Shown here one piece after another: positions 43,025 through 50,775 of a stretch of 64,000 nt of DNA. The notes under the pieces were generated by a model. The model saw only the letters and a program-made list of their open reading frames with translations. It was not told where the DNA came from and did not search any database. This stretch comes from Spirochaetaceae bacterium (lineage in GTDB: Bacteria; Spirochaetota; Spirochaetia; Treponematales; Rectinemataceae). The stretch lies in NCBI GenBank assembly GCA_025356015.1, contig JANXYO010000010.1:1-64000 (forward strand), in the 5' to 3' direction. Each line of letters starts with the position of its first letter. Positions within the stretch are counted from its first letter, which is position 1. The position numbers and the translations under genes are program-made.

Positions 43025-43359
43025 GTTCCCGTCCGGTTTCTCCGCAGTGCGAAAAAGGCAAGTAGACTTGCCCCGACGGCGAGGGGAATCGCCCCGCCGA
43101 GCAGGGAGTAGGAGAATCCATCGATGGCGATGAAGATCGCGGAGAGCACCGCGCCCACAAAGGCAAGAAGAAGGCCTGCGAGAAGGCTGTAGGTGTCGAT
43201 ATCGAGGCGGCTTGGCTCATAAAGGCCGCGCTCAATGAGCACGAGCTTTTCCTTGTGGCTCCACAGCAGATGGAAGAAGACAACGACGCTCCCCATCACT
43301 ATCCCCACGATGGGGATGATTGAGATGATTACCTGCGCCGCGACTGATGGGATGGACAT
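43021..43359 (-). CDS. Small membrane protein of the sigma-factor operon
   Basis: A 112-aa protein with three hydrophobic segments: VIISIIPIVGIVMGSVVVFF, SLLAGLLLAFVGAVLSAIFI and a final GGAIPLAVGASLLAFFAL. The loop after the first segment, HKEKLVLIERGLYEP, resembles a family of small membrane proteins (DUF6249-like) often found beside ECF sigma factors. I start at the ATG at 43359 because AAGGAG lies 8 nt upstream; the ATG at 43368 touches that site and cannot use it. It overlaps the sigma gene start (ATGA), so all three genes form one cassette. It may sense membrane stress (inference). Confidence 0.75.
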   Translation of the reverse strand: MSIPSVAAQVIISIIPIVGIVMGSVVVFFHLLWSHKEKLVLIERGLYEPSRLDIDTYSLLAGLLLAFVGAVLSAIFIAIDGFSYSLLGGAIPLAVGASLLAFFALRRNRTGT

Positions 43360-43453
43360 TGAATACATCTCCTTGTGCTCTTTGTTGGTGCGCACCGATA
43401 GGGACACGGTTGGCCGCGATAAGGTTGCTCCCCATGACGCAATTGCTCTGCCT

Positions 43454-43843
43454 TTAGGCGATGCTGCGGGTCACGATGACATCGATTCCTGTCCCGAGCG
43501 CATCCTTGACGAGTATCTTCCCACGCTCCACAGGCAATTCCAGCTCAATGCCATAGAGCAGGGAGAGCAACTCGCCTACGCGTTCGCGGGGGAAGGCAGA
43601 AAGGGTCCTGCAGGGTACGCGTCTGGGAAGCTCGGCTCCCCCGCCGCCTTCGGCGGCTTTCACCACCGTCCGCGCCCGCACCGTTGCGGTCACCGTCCTT
43701 TTCGGGGACAGGAGCTCTTCCCTCGCATAGGCAGCGCCCCGCGGGCAGCGGTTCCCGGTCACCACGAGGCTTCCTCCGTCCTCACGCTCAATGCTCAGGG
43801 AGCAGCCGATGGGGCAGGTAATGCAGGTCATGCTTTGGCTCAT
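43454..43843 (-). CDS. DUF1667 family cysteine protein
   Basis: A 129-aa protein matching DUF1667, small proteins encoded beside anaerobic glycerol-3-phosphate dehydrogenase-like flavoproteins. The N-terminal Cys cluster is TCITCPIGCSLSI (C-x2-C-x3-C), followed by GNRCPRGAAYA with a fourth Cys, a possible iron-sulfur site. The C-terminus is a small beta domain (VRARTVVKAAEGG). It follows the FAD oxidoreductase by 16 nt and is the last gene of the operon with the histidine kinase. GAGG lies 5 nt before the ATG. Its exact function is unproven; a role as an electron-carrying subunit is inferred. Confidence 0.87.
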   Translation of the reverse strand: MSQSMTCITCPIGCSLSIEREDGGSLVVTGNRCPRGAAYAREELLSPKRTVTATVRARTVVKAAEGGGGAELPRRVPCRTLSAFPRERVGELLSLLYGIELELPVERGKILVKDALGTGIDVIVTRSIA

Positions 43844-43859
43844 TGTGCCTCATTCCACT

Positions 43860-45116
43860 TCAGCGTATCGATATTTCGACCACGGGTTCGGCTCGCGAAG
43901 AGCCTGCCCCGAGTTCACCTGGCTTCAGCTCCAGGGAGATCATCTCCGAGGGCTGGACATGGTTCTTCCTGATGCTCCGTACGAGGGCCTTGTCCAGCCT
44001 AACCTCGAGGGTCGCGTCGTTCTTGACCACAAGGCTGCGAAGGTAGATTTTGTTCTCGCGCGCAAGGTCGACGCGGCCGGGGCTGACATAGCGGACATTC
44101 GCCCCGATCTTGACCCTTGCCTCGGCTTTCGGCCTTTGCCCATCAAGCCAGTCAGCCGCGTAGCCCCCGGCTCTCCTGGACTCCTCGACCACAAAGTCCA
44201 CGAGGTCGTGCACGTGAAGCACGTTTCCGCATGCGAAGACCCCGCCCAGATTTGTCATCATCGTGGAATCCACCGCAGGGCCATTGGTCGCCGGATTTAT
44301 ATCGATCCCCGCCTTCTTTGACAGCTCGTTTTCAGGAACCAGGCCAACGGAAAGCAGCACCGTGTCACAGGGGATCTCGAAGGCCTTGGCCGGCACCAAG
44401 GCCCCATTCTCGAGGGGCGTCACCTCGACTCCCTCGACCCTGTCCCTGCCGTAAATTCGCGTGGTGAGATGGGAAAGATAGAGCGGGATGTCGAAGTCGT
44501 GGAGGCACTGCACGATGTTTCTCGTGAGCCCGGATGGATAGGGAAGGATCTCGACGACGGCATGCACCTCGCATCCAACCCAGCTCATGCGCCTCGCCAT
44601 GATCAGCCCGATGTCCCCCGATCCGATGATCACGATATCCCTGCCGGGCAGATAGCCCTCGATGTTGACCAGCCTCTGGGCCAGACCGGCAGTGAATACC
44701 CCGGCCGGCCTCGTGCCCGGAATCCTGATGTTGCCCCGGTTGCGCTCGCGGCAGCCCATCGCCAGCACGACGACCCGGCACTTCAGGCGCAGGATCCCCA
44801 GGGAGGACGAGACGCACACCAGGGTCTTCTCCTCGCCAGCGGCTTCGAGGTCGATGACAGTCGCGGCGCAAAATGCCTCGATGCGTGATTTCCTCACGCC
44901 CTCCTCGATGCGCTCCGCGAATTCGGGGCCGCTCAGCTCCTCGTCGAATTCAATCAGCCCGAAGCCATTGTGTATGCATTGCAGGAGTATTCCACCCAGT
45001 CCCGCCTCCCGGTCGACGAGGGCGACTGTCCTGCCCCTTGAGTCAAGGGCGAGGGCCGCGGCCATCCCTGCCGCCCCGCCGCCGACGACGACCGCATCGA
45101 AAGAGAACTCCCTCAC
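43860..45116 (-). CDS. FAD-dependent NAD(P)-type oxidoreductase, GlpA/B-operon partner
   Basis: A 418-aa flavoprotein of the pyridine-nucleotide-disulphide oxidoreductase fold. The FAD motif is VVVGGGAAGMAAALAL (residues 10-25) and the second nucleotide motif is DIVIIGSGDIGLIMARRM (near 160), with GVFACGNVLHVHDLVD as the FAD-contact end near 315. It lacks the CxxxxC redox pair of disulphide reductases, so it is probably a dehydrogenase module. It starts at a GTG that overlaps the stop of the upstream gene (GTGA). Operon position with the GlpA-like and DUF1667 proteins suggests a three-part complex oxidising glycerol-3-phosphate or a similar substrate (inference). Confidence 0.85.
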   Translation of the reverse strand: MREFSFDAVVVGGGAAGMAAALALDSRGRTVALVDREAGLGGILLQCIHNGFGLIEFDEELSGPEFAERIEEGVRKSRIEAFCAATVIDLEAAGEEKTLVCVSSSLGILRLKCRVVVLAMGCRERNRGNIRIPGTRPAGVFTAGLAQRLVNIEGYLPGRDIVIIGSGDIGLIMARRMSWVGCEVHAVVEILPYPSGLTRNIVQCLHDFDIPLYLSHLTTRIYGRDRVEGVEVTPLENGALVPAKAFEIPCDTVLLSVGLVPENELSKKAGIDINPATNGPAVDSTMMTNLGGVFACGNVLHVHDLVDFVVEESRRAGGYAADWLDGQRPKAEARVKIGANVRYVSPGRVDLARENKIYLRSLVVKNDATLEVRLDKALVRSIRKNHVQPSEMISLELKPGELGAGSSRAEPVVEISIR

Positions 45117-46564
45117 AGCTCGCCTCCGAGGACCCTGCTCCCTTCGCCCCGCTTGGTGATCTCATCCCAGGCCATTCCCGTCTCCCTCATTATGATCTTG
45201 AGGATCCTGTAGGTGCAGAAGCCGCCCTGGCAGCGCCCCATCTGTGCCCGAGTGAAGTATTTGATCCCATCGAGGGTCGTGTGCCCCCGTCTGATGGCGG
45301 CCACTATCTCCGCCTCCGTCACCCGCTCGCAACGGCATACGATGTTTCCAAAGGCGGGATCGGCCTTCACGAATTCATCGAGCTCAAAGGGCGTCAGGTC
45401 CTTCGCCCTCGGGACCTTGTCCACGAATGGATCCCAGTCCGCCTTCTCCACGAGCCTTAGACCCGCCTTCTTGAGGAGGTCCTTCACGTACTCGCCGATG
45501 GCCGGGCTCGCTGTCAGTCCGGGCGACTGGATCCCCGCGACCTGGATGAGGGCAGGAGCCTTGCCGGATACATCGATGTAGAAATCCTCGCCGAGCACCG
45601 ACCTGATGCCGGCGAAGCTGGTGATGACGTCGCTCTCGGAGATCGCAGGAACCAGATTCTTCGCGCTGCGCAGAATGGTCTCGAGCTCCACGCGGCTTGT
45701 CGCGAAATCCTCCTTGTCATCGGTGCTTGTAGCCGTGGGGCCGAGGAGCACGGTTCCCTCGACCGTGGGTATGACGAGCATTCCCTTGGAGCTCGCGCTG
45801 GGCACGGGGAACACAACCCGGTCCGGCTTCGCCTTGGTGAGCCTGTCAAGGAGATAGTACTCGCCCTTGCGGCCCTGGATCCTGAAATCCTCGGCGCCGA
45901 AGGCCCGGGAGACATCATCGGCGTGGAGTCCGGCCGCGTTGACGACATAGCTCGCCTCTACGATCCTCCCGTCGCTGGATCGAAGCCGCCATGCCAGCTC
46001 TTCCCGCGCTGCGGAGACCAGCTTCCAGCCGGTGAAGAGCACCACGCCGTTCTTGCGCGCCGATTCCACAAGGGAGAAGACAAAGCGGTAGGGTTCGATG
46101 ATGCCGCCCCCGGGGGCGTACAGGCCACCGACGCAATCCGGGGAGAGCCTGGGCTCGAGTTCGAGAAGGCGCTCCCTCGAGCACATCTCGATCCCGATCG
46201 CCCCGTTCTCTACACCCTGGGAATAGAGCTGACCTATTCCACGCAATTCATCGTCGTGCATCGCGGCCACGACGATGCCACAGCGGACGAAGGGGAAATC
46301 CAGCTCGGCCTTGAGGCGGTCGAACATCATTCCACCTTGGACCTCGAGCCTGGCTTTGAGATATTTCTTGTTGTGGTGGAATCCGCCATGGACAATCCCG
46401 GAGTTGGCCTTGGATACACCAAAGGAGACATCCTCTTCCTTTTCGATGAGGGCAACCCGCAACTCATAGGCCGAAAGGCGCCTGGCAATGCAGGCACCGC
46501 TCACCCCCGCGCCGATCACCGCGACATCGAACCGGCCCTCGATCCCTTCGCGTGATGGACTCAT
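45113..46564 (-). CDS. GlpA-like FAD dehydrogenase with a BFD [2Fe-2S] domain
   Basis: A 483-aa protein in two parts. Residues 1 to about 370 form a DAO-type flavoprotein (FDVAVIGAGVSGACIARRLS; GGIIEPYRFVFSLVE), like anaerobic glycerol-3-phosphate dehydrogenase A or related 2-hydroxyacid oxidases. Residues about 400-460 are a bacterioferritin-associated ferredoxin-like domain with CRCERVTEAEI and GRCQGGFC, four Cys for a [2Fe-2S] centre. The likely job is oxidising glycerol-3-phosphate or a related hydroxy acid and passing electrons to the next flavoprotein. It overlaps the kinase gene by 4 nt (ATGA). Substrate identity is a family inference. Confidence 0.87.
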   Translation of the reverse strand: MSPSREGIEGRFDVAVIGAGVSGACIARRLSAYELRVALIEKEEDVSFGVSKANSGIVHGGFHHNKKYLKARLEVQGGMMFDRLKAELDFPFVRCGIVVAAMHDDELRGIGQLYSQGVENGAIGIEMCSRERLLELEPRLSPDCVGGLYAPGGGIIEPYRFVFSLVESARKNGVVLFTGWKLVSAAREELAWRLRSSDGRIVEASYVVNAAGLHADDVSRAFGAEDFRIQGRKGEYYLLDRLTKAKPDRVVFPVPSASSKGMLVIPTVEGTVLLGPTATSTDDKEDFATSRVELETILRSAKNLVPAISESDVITSFAGIRSVLGEDFYIDVSGKAPALIQVAGIQSPGLTASPAIGEYVKDLLKKAGLRLVEKADWDPFVDKVPRAKDLTPFELDEFVKADPAFGNIVCRCERVTEAEIVAAIRRGHTTLDGIKYFTRAQMGRCQGGFCTYRILKIIMRETGMAWDEITKRGEGSRVLGGEL

Positions 46565-47925
46565 GCAGACTTCCCCTTCCCCGGCTCATCACTGGGGATT
46601 CGTATTCTAACGCAAGCCCCGCGGGACGGAAAGATTTCTACCCTTCCTCCGTGCTTTTTCGCGAGCCTCTGGGCGATCTTGAGGCCAAGGCCCTCGGCCC
46701 CTTCGGGGAGGAATCCTTCCGGAAAGCCCGGCCCGTCGTCCCTTACTTCCGCGAGGATCTCGGCCCCGGAGACGCCTACCTTGACCTCGACCAGCCCCCC
46801 GCCTCGGGGAAGAAGGCCGTGGACATAGGCGTTGGCGACTATCTCAGTCAGGACAAGGCCGAAGTCGATGCATAGCTCGGTCGATACCGTCAGGGGCTCG
46901 ACCGAGATAGCCATTCTCCCGGCCTTTCGATCGGGATCAAAGCTCAGAGAGAGCTGTTCGAGGAGCTCCCGCGTATAGTCAGCAAGATCGAGTGATTCCC
47001 CGATCGCGATCGCATAAAGCCTCTCGTGCACCAGGCTGATGGCCCTGATCCGGTTCCTGATCGAGGCATAGACCCGCCCCAGCCTTTCATCCTCCACCCT
47101 GTGGGCCTGGAGGCCAACAATGCTTGAGACAATCTGGAGGCTGTTCTTGACCCGATGGTGGACCTCTCTGAAGAGATGGTCCCGCTCCGCGACCAGGGCT
47201 TCGAGCTCGGCCCCGGCTTCTGCCTGGCTTTGGGTCTCCCCTTTGAGCCGGCGGTCCATATCGTCAAGAGCGGCCCTGCCTGCCCTGAGCCTCCCGAACT
47301 CAGCCCCGGCTTCCCGCGCGGAGGCCCAGGCAAGGGATCCCAGGAAGAGGGCCAGTCCCCAGGGGAGGAGGCCGCCGCTTCCGCCGGGGGGAGATTTGGA
47401 AAGCAGATCATCAAGCGCAGCCCCCACCGCAAGCAGGCTCCCCACGAGGACGGCGAGGCTGCCGCGCCTTTTCCTGAGAAGGGCCCTGCCCAGGACCAGG
47501 CTTGAGGCAAGGATGACAATGACCGCAAAGGGGGAAAACACGGCGGGACTTGCCAGCAGGAAGGGCATCGGGGCGAAAAGCGGAAGGGCCGAGAATCCGG
47601 CGCCAAGCAGCATGAAAGCGATGACGACGGCCCTATTCCTAGCCAGGCGGACTCCCTCGCGCGGGTACAGGCTTGAATAGAGCAGGTAGGCGAGGGCGAG
47701 GGCGGCATAGGAGCTGGAGTATTGGAGACGGGTGGCCAGGGCAGATGAGACGCACGGCAGGATGCCGTGAAGGCTAGCCTCGTCACCAAGCACGCTGGCC
47801 AGGGCGGAGAGGACCGCAAGAACCGAGGACCAGAGAAATTTCTTTTCCCGGCACAGGAAAAGGAAGACGAGGAGCGAAAACGCGGCGGCAACGATCATGC
47901 CCCCGGCCAGTGCGCTAAAAGCCAT
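46561..47925 (-). CDS. Membrane histidine kinase (HisKA_2 type) heading a flavoprotein operon
   Basis: A sensor kinase of about 454 aa. The N-terminal half (about residues 1-215) has seven to eight hydrophobic segments with no periplasmic domain. A short coiled coil leads to the phosphoacceptor HHRVKNSLQIVSSIVGLQ, a HisKA_2 box in which the first or second His is phosphorylated, and then a GHKL ATPase (IDFGLVLTEIVANAYVHG; REVRDDGPGFPEG as VRDDGPGFPEG; GLGLKIAQRLAKKHGG). No receiver domain is seen, and no response-regulator gene is adjacent. I start at the ATG at 47925; a TTG at 47976 adds 17 residues, and there is no decisive ribosome-binding site. The next gene overlaps it by 4 nt. Confidence 0.85.
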   Translation of the reverse strand: MAFSALAGGMIVAAAFSLLVFLFLCREKKFLWSSVLAVLSALASVLGDEASLHGILPCVSSALATRLQYSSSYAALALAYLLYSSLYPREGVRLARNRAVVIAFMLLGAGFSALPLFAPMPFLLASPAVFSPFAVIVILASSLVLGRALLRKRRGSLAVLVGSLLAVGAALDDLLSKSPPGGSGGLLPWGLALFLGSLAWASAREAGAEFGRLRAGRAALDDMDRRLKGETQSQAEAGAELEALVAERDHLFREVHHRVKNSLQIVSSIVGLQAHRVEDERLGRVYASIRNRIRAISLVHERLYAIAIGESLDLADYTRELLEQLSLSFDPDRKAGRMAISVEPLTVSTELCIDFGLVLTEIVANAYVHGLLPRGGGLVEVKVGVSGAEILAEVRDDGPGFPEGFLPEGAEGLGLKIAQRLAKKHGGRVEIFPSRGACVRIRIPSDEPGKGKSA

Positions 47926-48020
47926 GCCGCCCGCGCCCGTCTTCGCCAGGGGGCTGAAGCCCGCTGTGCCGGGCAATCACGGTATCAAGGCATGGCTTCA
48001 ATCTCGCTCCCATTCGAGAG

Positions 48021-48045
48021 CTGGGGCCTAGGCTCCCTAGGCCCA
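48021..48045 (-). terminator. Hairpin at the end of the glucan phosphorylase gene
   Basis: CTGGGGCCTAGG (48021-48032) pairs with CCTAGGCCCAG (48035-48045) with one bulged G and a tiny loop. The stem contains the stop codon of the phosphorylase gene. No T tract follows. Confidence 0.45.
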
Positions 48046-50574
48046 GCGCACGAGACCCGGCACGAAGGGGCTGACCAGAGCCGGATGCTTTGGAAGGACA
48101 CGCACAGAATAGCCATGCTGCCCGGTCCTGCCGCAAATCACCGTGACACGGTATTCCCAGAGCTTCCCCTTCCTTTCTGCGGCAGTCATCTCATTCCGCT
48201 CCGGGCCAAGTATGTCGCCCTTGTTCGACAGGGCACCATGATAGAGCTCCACAGCGACCTCGGCCGGCTCGAGACCGCCGAGGTCCACCACTGCCCTGGC
48301 CGTGACCTGGTCTCCGCGCTCCATGATGGGTTTCGCATCGGTATCCAGCTCGCCGACCGAGATCTCCGGCCAGGCCTTTCTGACCTTGGCCAGATAGGCC
48401 GCGAGATCCTTGGCCGGAGCGAACTTCGCCTCGGAAAGTTTGCGCCAGTTGTCCAGGGCGGGGAAATAGAAACGCTCGGAGTATTCCTTGAGCATGCGAT
48501 GGGTCGAGAAGTCCTTCCCCGTGCTCCTGATCGAGGCCTTCATGCGCTTGATCCAGTCCCGGGGCAGGCCGTCGCGCCCCCGTTTGTAGAAGAGCGGCAC
48601 GATCTCGCGCTCGAGGAGATCGTAGAGCGCCTCGCTCTCGATCCTGTCCTGGAGTTCCTCGTCCTGGTATTCCTCGCCCGAGCCGATCGCCCAGCCAACA
48701 TCGGGGCCGTAGCCCTCGGCCCACCAGCCGTCGAGGACGGAACAGTTCAGGACTCCGTTGACCCCCGCTTTCATTCCGCTTGTGCCGGACGCCTCAAGGG
48801 GCCTTCGGGGTGTATTGAGCCAGACATCAGAACCCGAGGTCAGGTAGCGGGACATCGTCATGTCATAGTCCTCGAGGAATACGATCCGGCTCTGGACCTC
48901 CTCCTTCCTGGAGAAATGCACGAGCTCCTTGATGATCTCCTTGCCGGGAAGGTCGTGGGGGTGGGCCTTGCCGGCGAAGATGATCTGCACGGGCCTCTGC
49001 TTGTCCGAGAGCAGCCGGAGCAGGCGCTCCGGATCGCGCAGCAGGAGATTGCCGCGCTTGTAGGTCGCGAAACGCCGGGCGAAGGCTATGGTCAGGGCCG
49101 AGGGGGACAGGGCGTCCTCGGCGCGGTAGAGGGCCGAATCATGGGTGCCCGACCTCTTCATCGTGCTCATGAGCCGGTCGCGGGCGTAGACGACGAGGCG
49201 CTCACGCCTCCGCTCGTGGGTGCGCCATAGCTCCTCATCAGAGATCCTGTCCATGCGGTCCCACATGTCGAGGTTCGCCGGTTCCTCATAGAACCTGGGA
49301 CCGAAATAGCGGTCCAGGAGCTCGAGCATGTTGTGGGAAGACCAGGTACGCGGATGAACGCCGTTGGTGATCGAGGAGATCGGGATCTCGTCGATCGGAA
49401 GTCCTGGCCAAAGACCTGCCCACATGGCCCTGGAAACCTCCCCGTGCAGGGCGGACACGCCATTGCTGTAGGCAGAGAGCTTGAGCGCGAGCACAGTCAT
49501 GCAGTAGAGCTCGCTGTCGTCGTCTGGCCTCTCCCTCCCGAGCGCAAGGAATTCCTTCCATTCAAGGCCGAGCTGCTGGGCCCAGGACCGGAAGTAGCGC
49601 TCCATGAGGTCGATGCCGAAGCGCTCGTTGCCCGCAGGAACAGGCGTGTGGGTCGTGAAGATATTCGTCGGCCAGACGACCTGGGCAGCCTCGGCGAAGC
49701 TGAACTTCCGCTCGAACATGAGCTCCCTGATGCGCTCGAGGGCAAGGAAGGCGGAGTGCCCCTCGTTCATGTGCGTGACGGCTGGCTTGATGCCGAGGGC
49801 GTTCAATGCCCTTATTCCGCCTATCCCAAGCACGATTTCCTGCTTGATCCTGGTTTCCCTGTCGCCGCCGTAAAGGGCGGCCGTGATAGTCCTGTCGTCG
49901 GGGGAGTTCTCGTCGATGTTGGTATCGAGCAGGTAGAGGGAGGAACGGCCTACCTTGACCTCCCAGATCTGGGCAGCGACTGTCCTTCCGGCGATATCGA
50001 CCTGGATCAGGATGGGCTTTCCCTCCTGATCGAAGCAGCGGTACACCGGCATGTTGTACCAGTCATTCTCGGGATAGAGTTCCTGCTGGAAGCCGTCGGG
50101 GTTGAGGTATTGCTTAAAGTAGCCTTGGCGATACAGGAGCCCGACTCCGACCAGGGGCAGTCCCATATCGCTCGCGGTCTTCATGTGGTCGCCGGAAAGG
50201 ATGCCGAGTCCGCCGGAATAGGTAGGCAGGGATACGTCGAGCCCATACTCCATGGAGAAGTAGGCGACAACCCCGTCCTTCTGGCCCTTGTACCAGGTCT
50301 CGCCCTTCTTGTATCGCTCGAATCGCTCTGTGGTCTCGTTCAGGGCCGCCAGATATGAGTCATCCTGGGCGAGCTCGTCATAGCGCTCCTGCGAGACCAT
50401 GCCGAGCATCTTGGCGGGATTCTGGGCCGACTTGAGCCAGACCTCGTAATCGAGGCGGATGAAGAGCATGATCGCCTGGAAATTCCACGAGAGCCACAGG
50501 TTGTGCGCCATCTCCTCGAGGGAGGCGAGAGCCGGAGGTATCTTGGGTTTTACCGTGTGGGAAACGATCTTCAT
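48037..50574 (-). CDS. glgP: Alpha-glucan (glycogen/maltodextrin) phosphorylase
   Basis: An 845-aa PLP-dependent GT35 enzyme that releases glucose 1-phosphate from alpha-1,4-glucans. It belongs to the short alpha-glucan phosphorylase type, with NLWLSWNFQAIMLFI near the start, YFSMEYGLDVSLPTYSGGLG near 108-127, and HMNEGHSAFLALERI near 285. The PLP-binding region is SGTSGMKAGVNGVLNC near residue 600. A small beta domain extends the C-terminus. I start at the ATG at 50574, where the family similarity begins; 30 further codons are open but non-conserved. It mobilises stored glucan or imported maltodextrins. Confidence 0.95.
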   Translation of the reverse strand: MKIVSHTVKPKIPPALASLEEMAHNLWLSWNFQAIMLFIRLDYEVWLKSAQNPAKMLGMVSQERYDELAQDDSYLAALNETTERFERYKKGETWYKGQKDGVVAYFSMEYGLDVSLPTYSGGLGILSGDHMKTASDMGLPLVGVGLLYRQGYFKQYLNPDGFQQELYPENDWYNMPVYRCFDQEGKPILIQVDIAGRTVAAQIWEVKVGRSSLYLLDTNIDENSPDDRTITAALYGGDRETRIKQEIVLGIGGIRALNALGIKPAVTHMNEGHSAFLALERIRELMFERKFSFAEAAQVVWPTNIFTTHTPVPAGNERFGIDLMERYFRSWAQQLGLEWKEFLALGRERPDDDSELYCMTVLALKLSAYSNGVSALHGEVSRAMWAGLWPGLPIDEIPISSITNGVHPRTWSSHNMLELLDRYFGPRFYEEPANLDMWDRMDRISDEELWRTHERRRERLVVYARDRLMSTMKRSGTHDSALYRAEDALSPSALTIAFARRFATYKRGNLLLRDPERLLRLLSDKQRPVQIIFAGKAHPHDLPGKEIIKELVHFSRKEEVQSRIVFLEDYDMTMSRYLTSGSDVWLNTPRRPLEASGTSGMKAGVNGVLNCSVLDGWWAEGYGPDVGWAIGSGEEYQDEELQDRIESEALYDLLEREIVPLFYKRGRDGLPRDWIKRMKASIRSTGKDFSTHRMLKEYSERFYFPALDNWRKLSEAKFAPAKDLAAYLAKVRKAWPEISVGELDTDAKPIMERGDQVTARAVVDLGGLEPAEVAVELYHGALSNKGDILGPERNEMTAAERKGKLWEYRVTVICGRTGQHGYSVRVLPKHPALVSPFVPGLVRWA

Positions 50575-50720
50575 GTCCGCCGCCTTCGATGGTAAGTGGC
50601 CCGTGCGCGATCTGGGCTCGCGGGCTTCCTTCGAAAGACTAGTCGAGCAAGGGGTCGGCGTCAATATTGAACCGGTTTAGCAGGCCCTGGGCCGTGGCTC
50701 GTAGAGCGCTGCTACGCCAA

Positions 50721-50753
50721 GGGCCTTTAGTCCCCGATCGGGACTGGAGGCCC
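50721..50753 (-). terminator. Interrupted hairpin after the DEAD-like gene
   Basis: GGGCCT..AGTCCC (50721-50734) pairs with GGGACT..AGGCCC (50740-50753), with a 2x2 internal loop and a CGATC loop. It lies just past the stop codon of the DEAD-like gene; there is no proper T tract, so the efficiency is doubtful. Confidence 0.4.
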
Positions 50754-50775
50754 CAATTCCTGTGAGCTTACCGCC

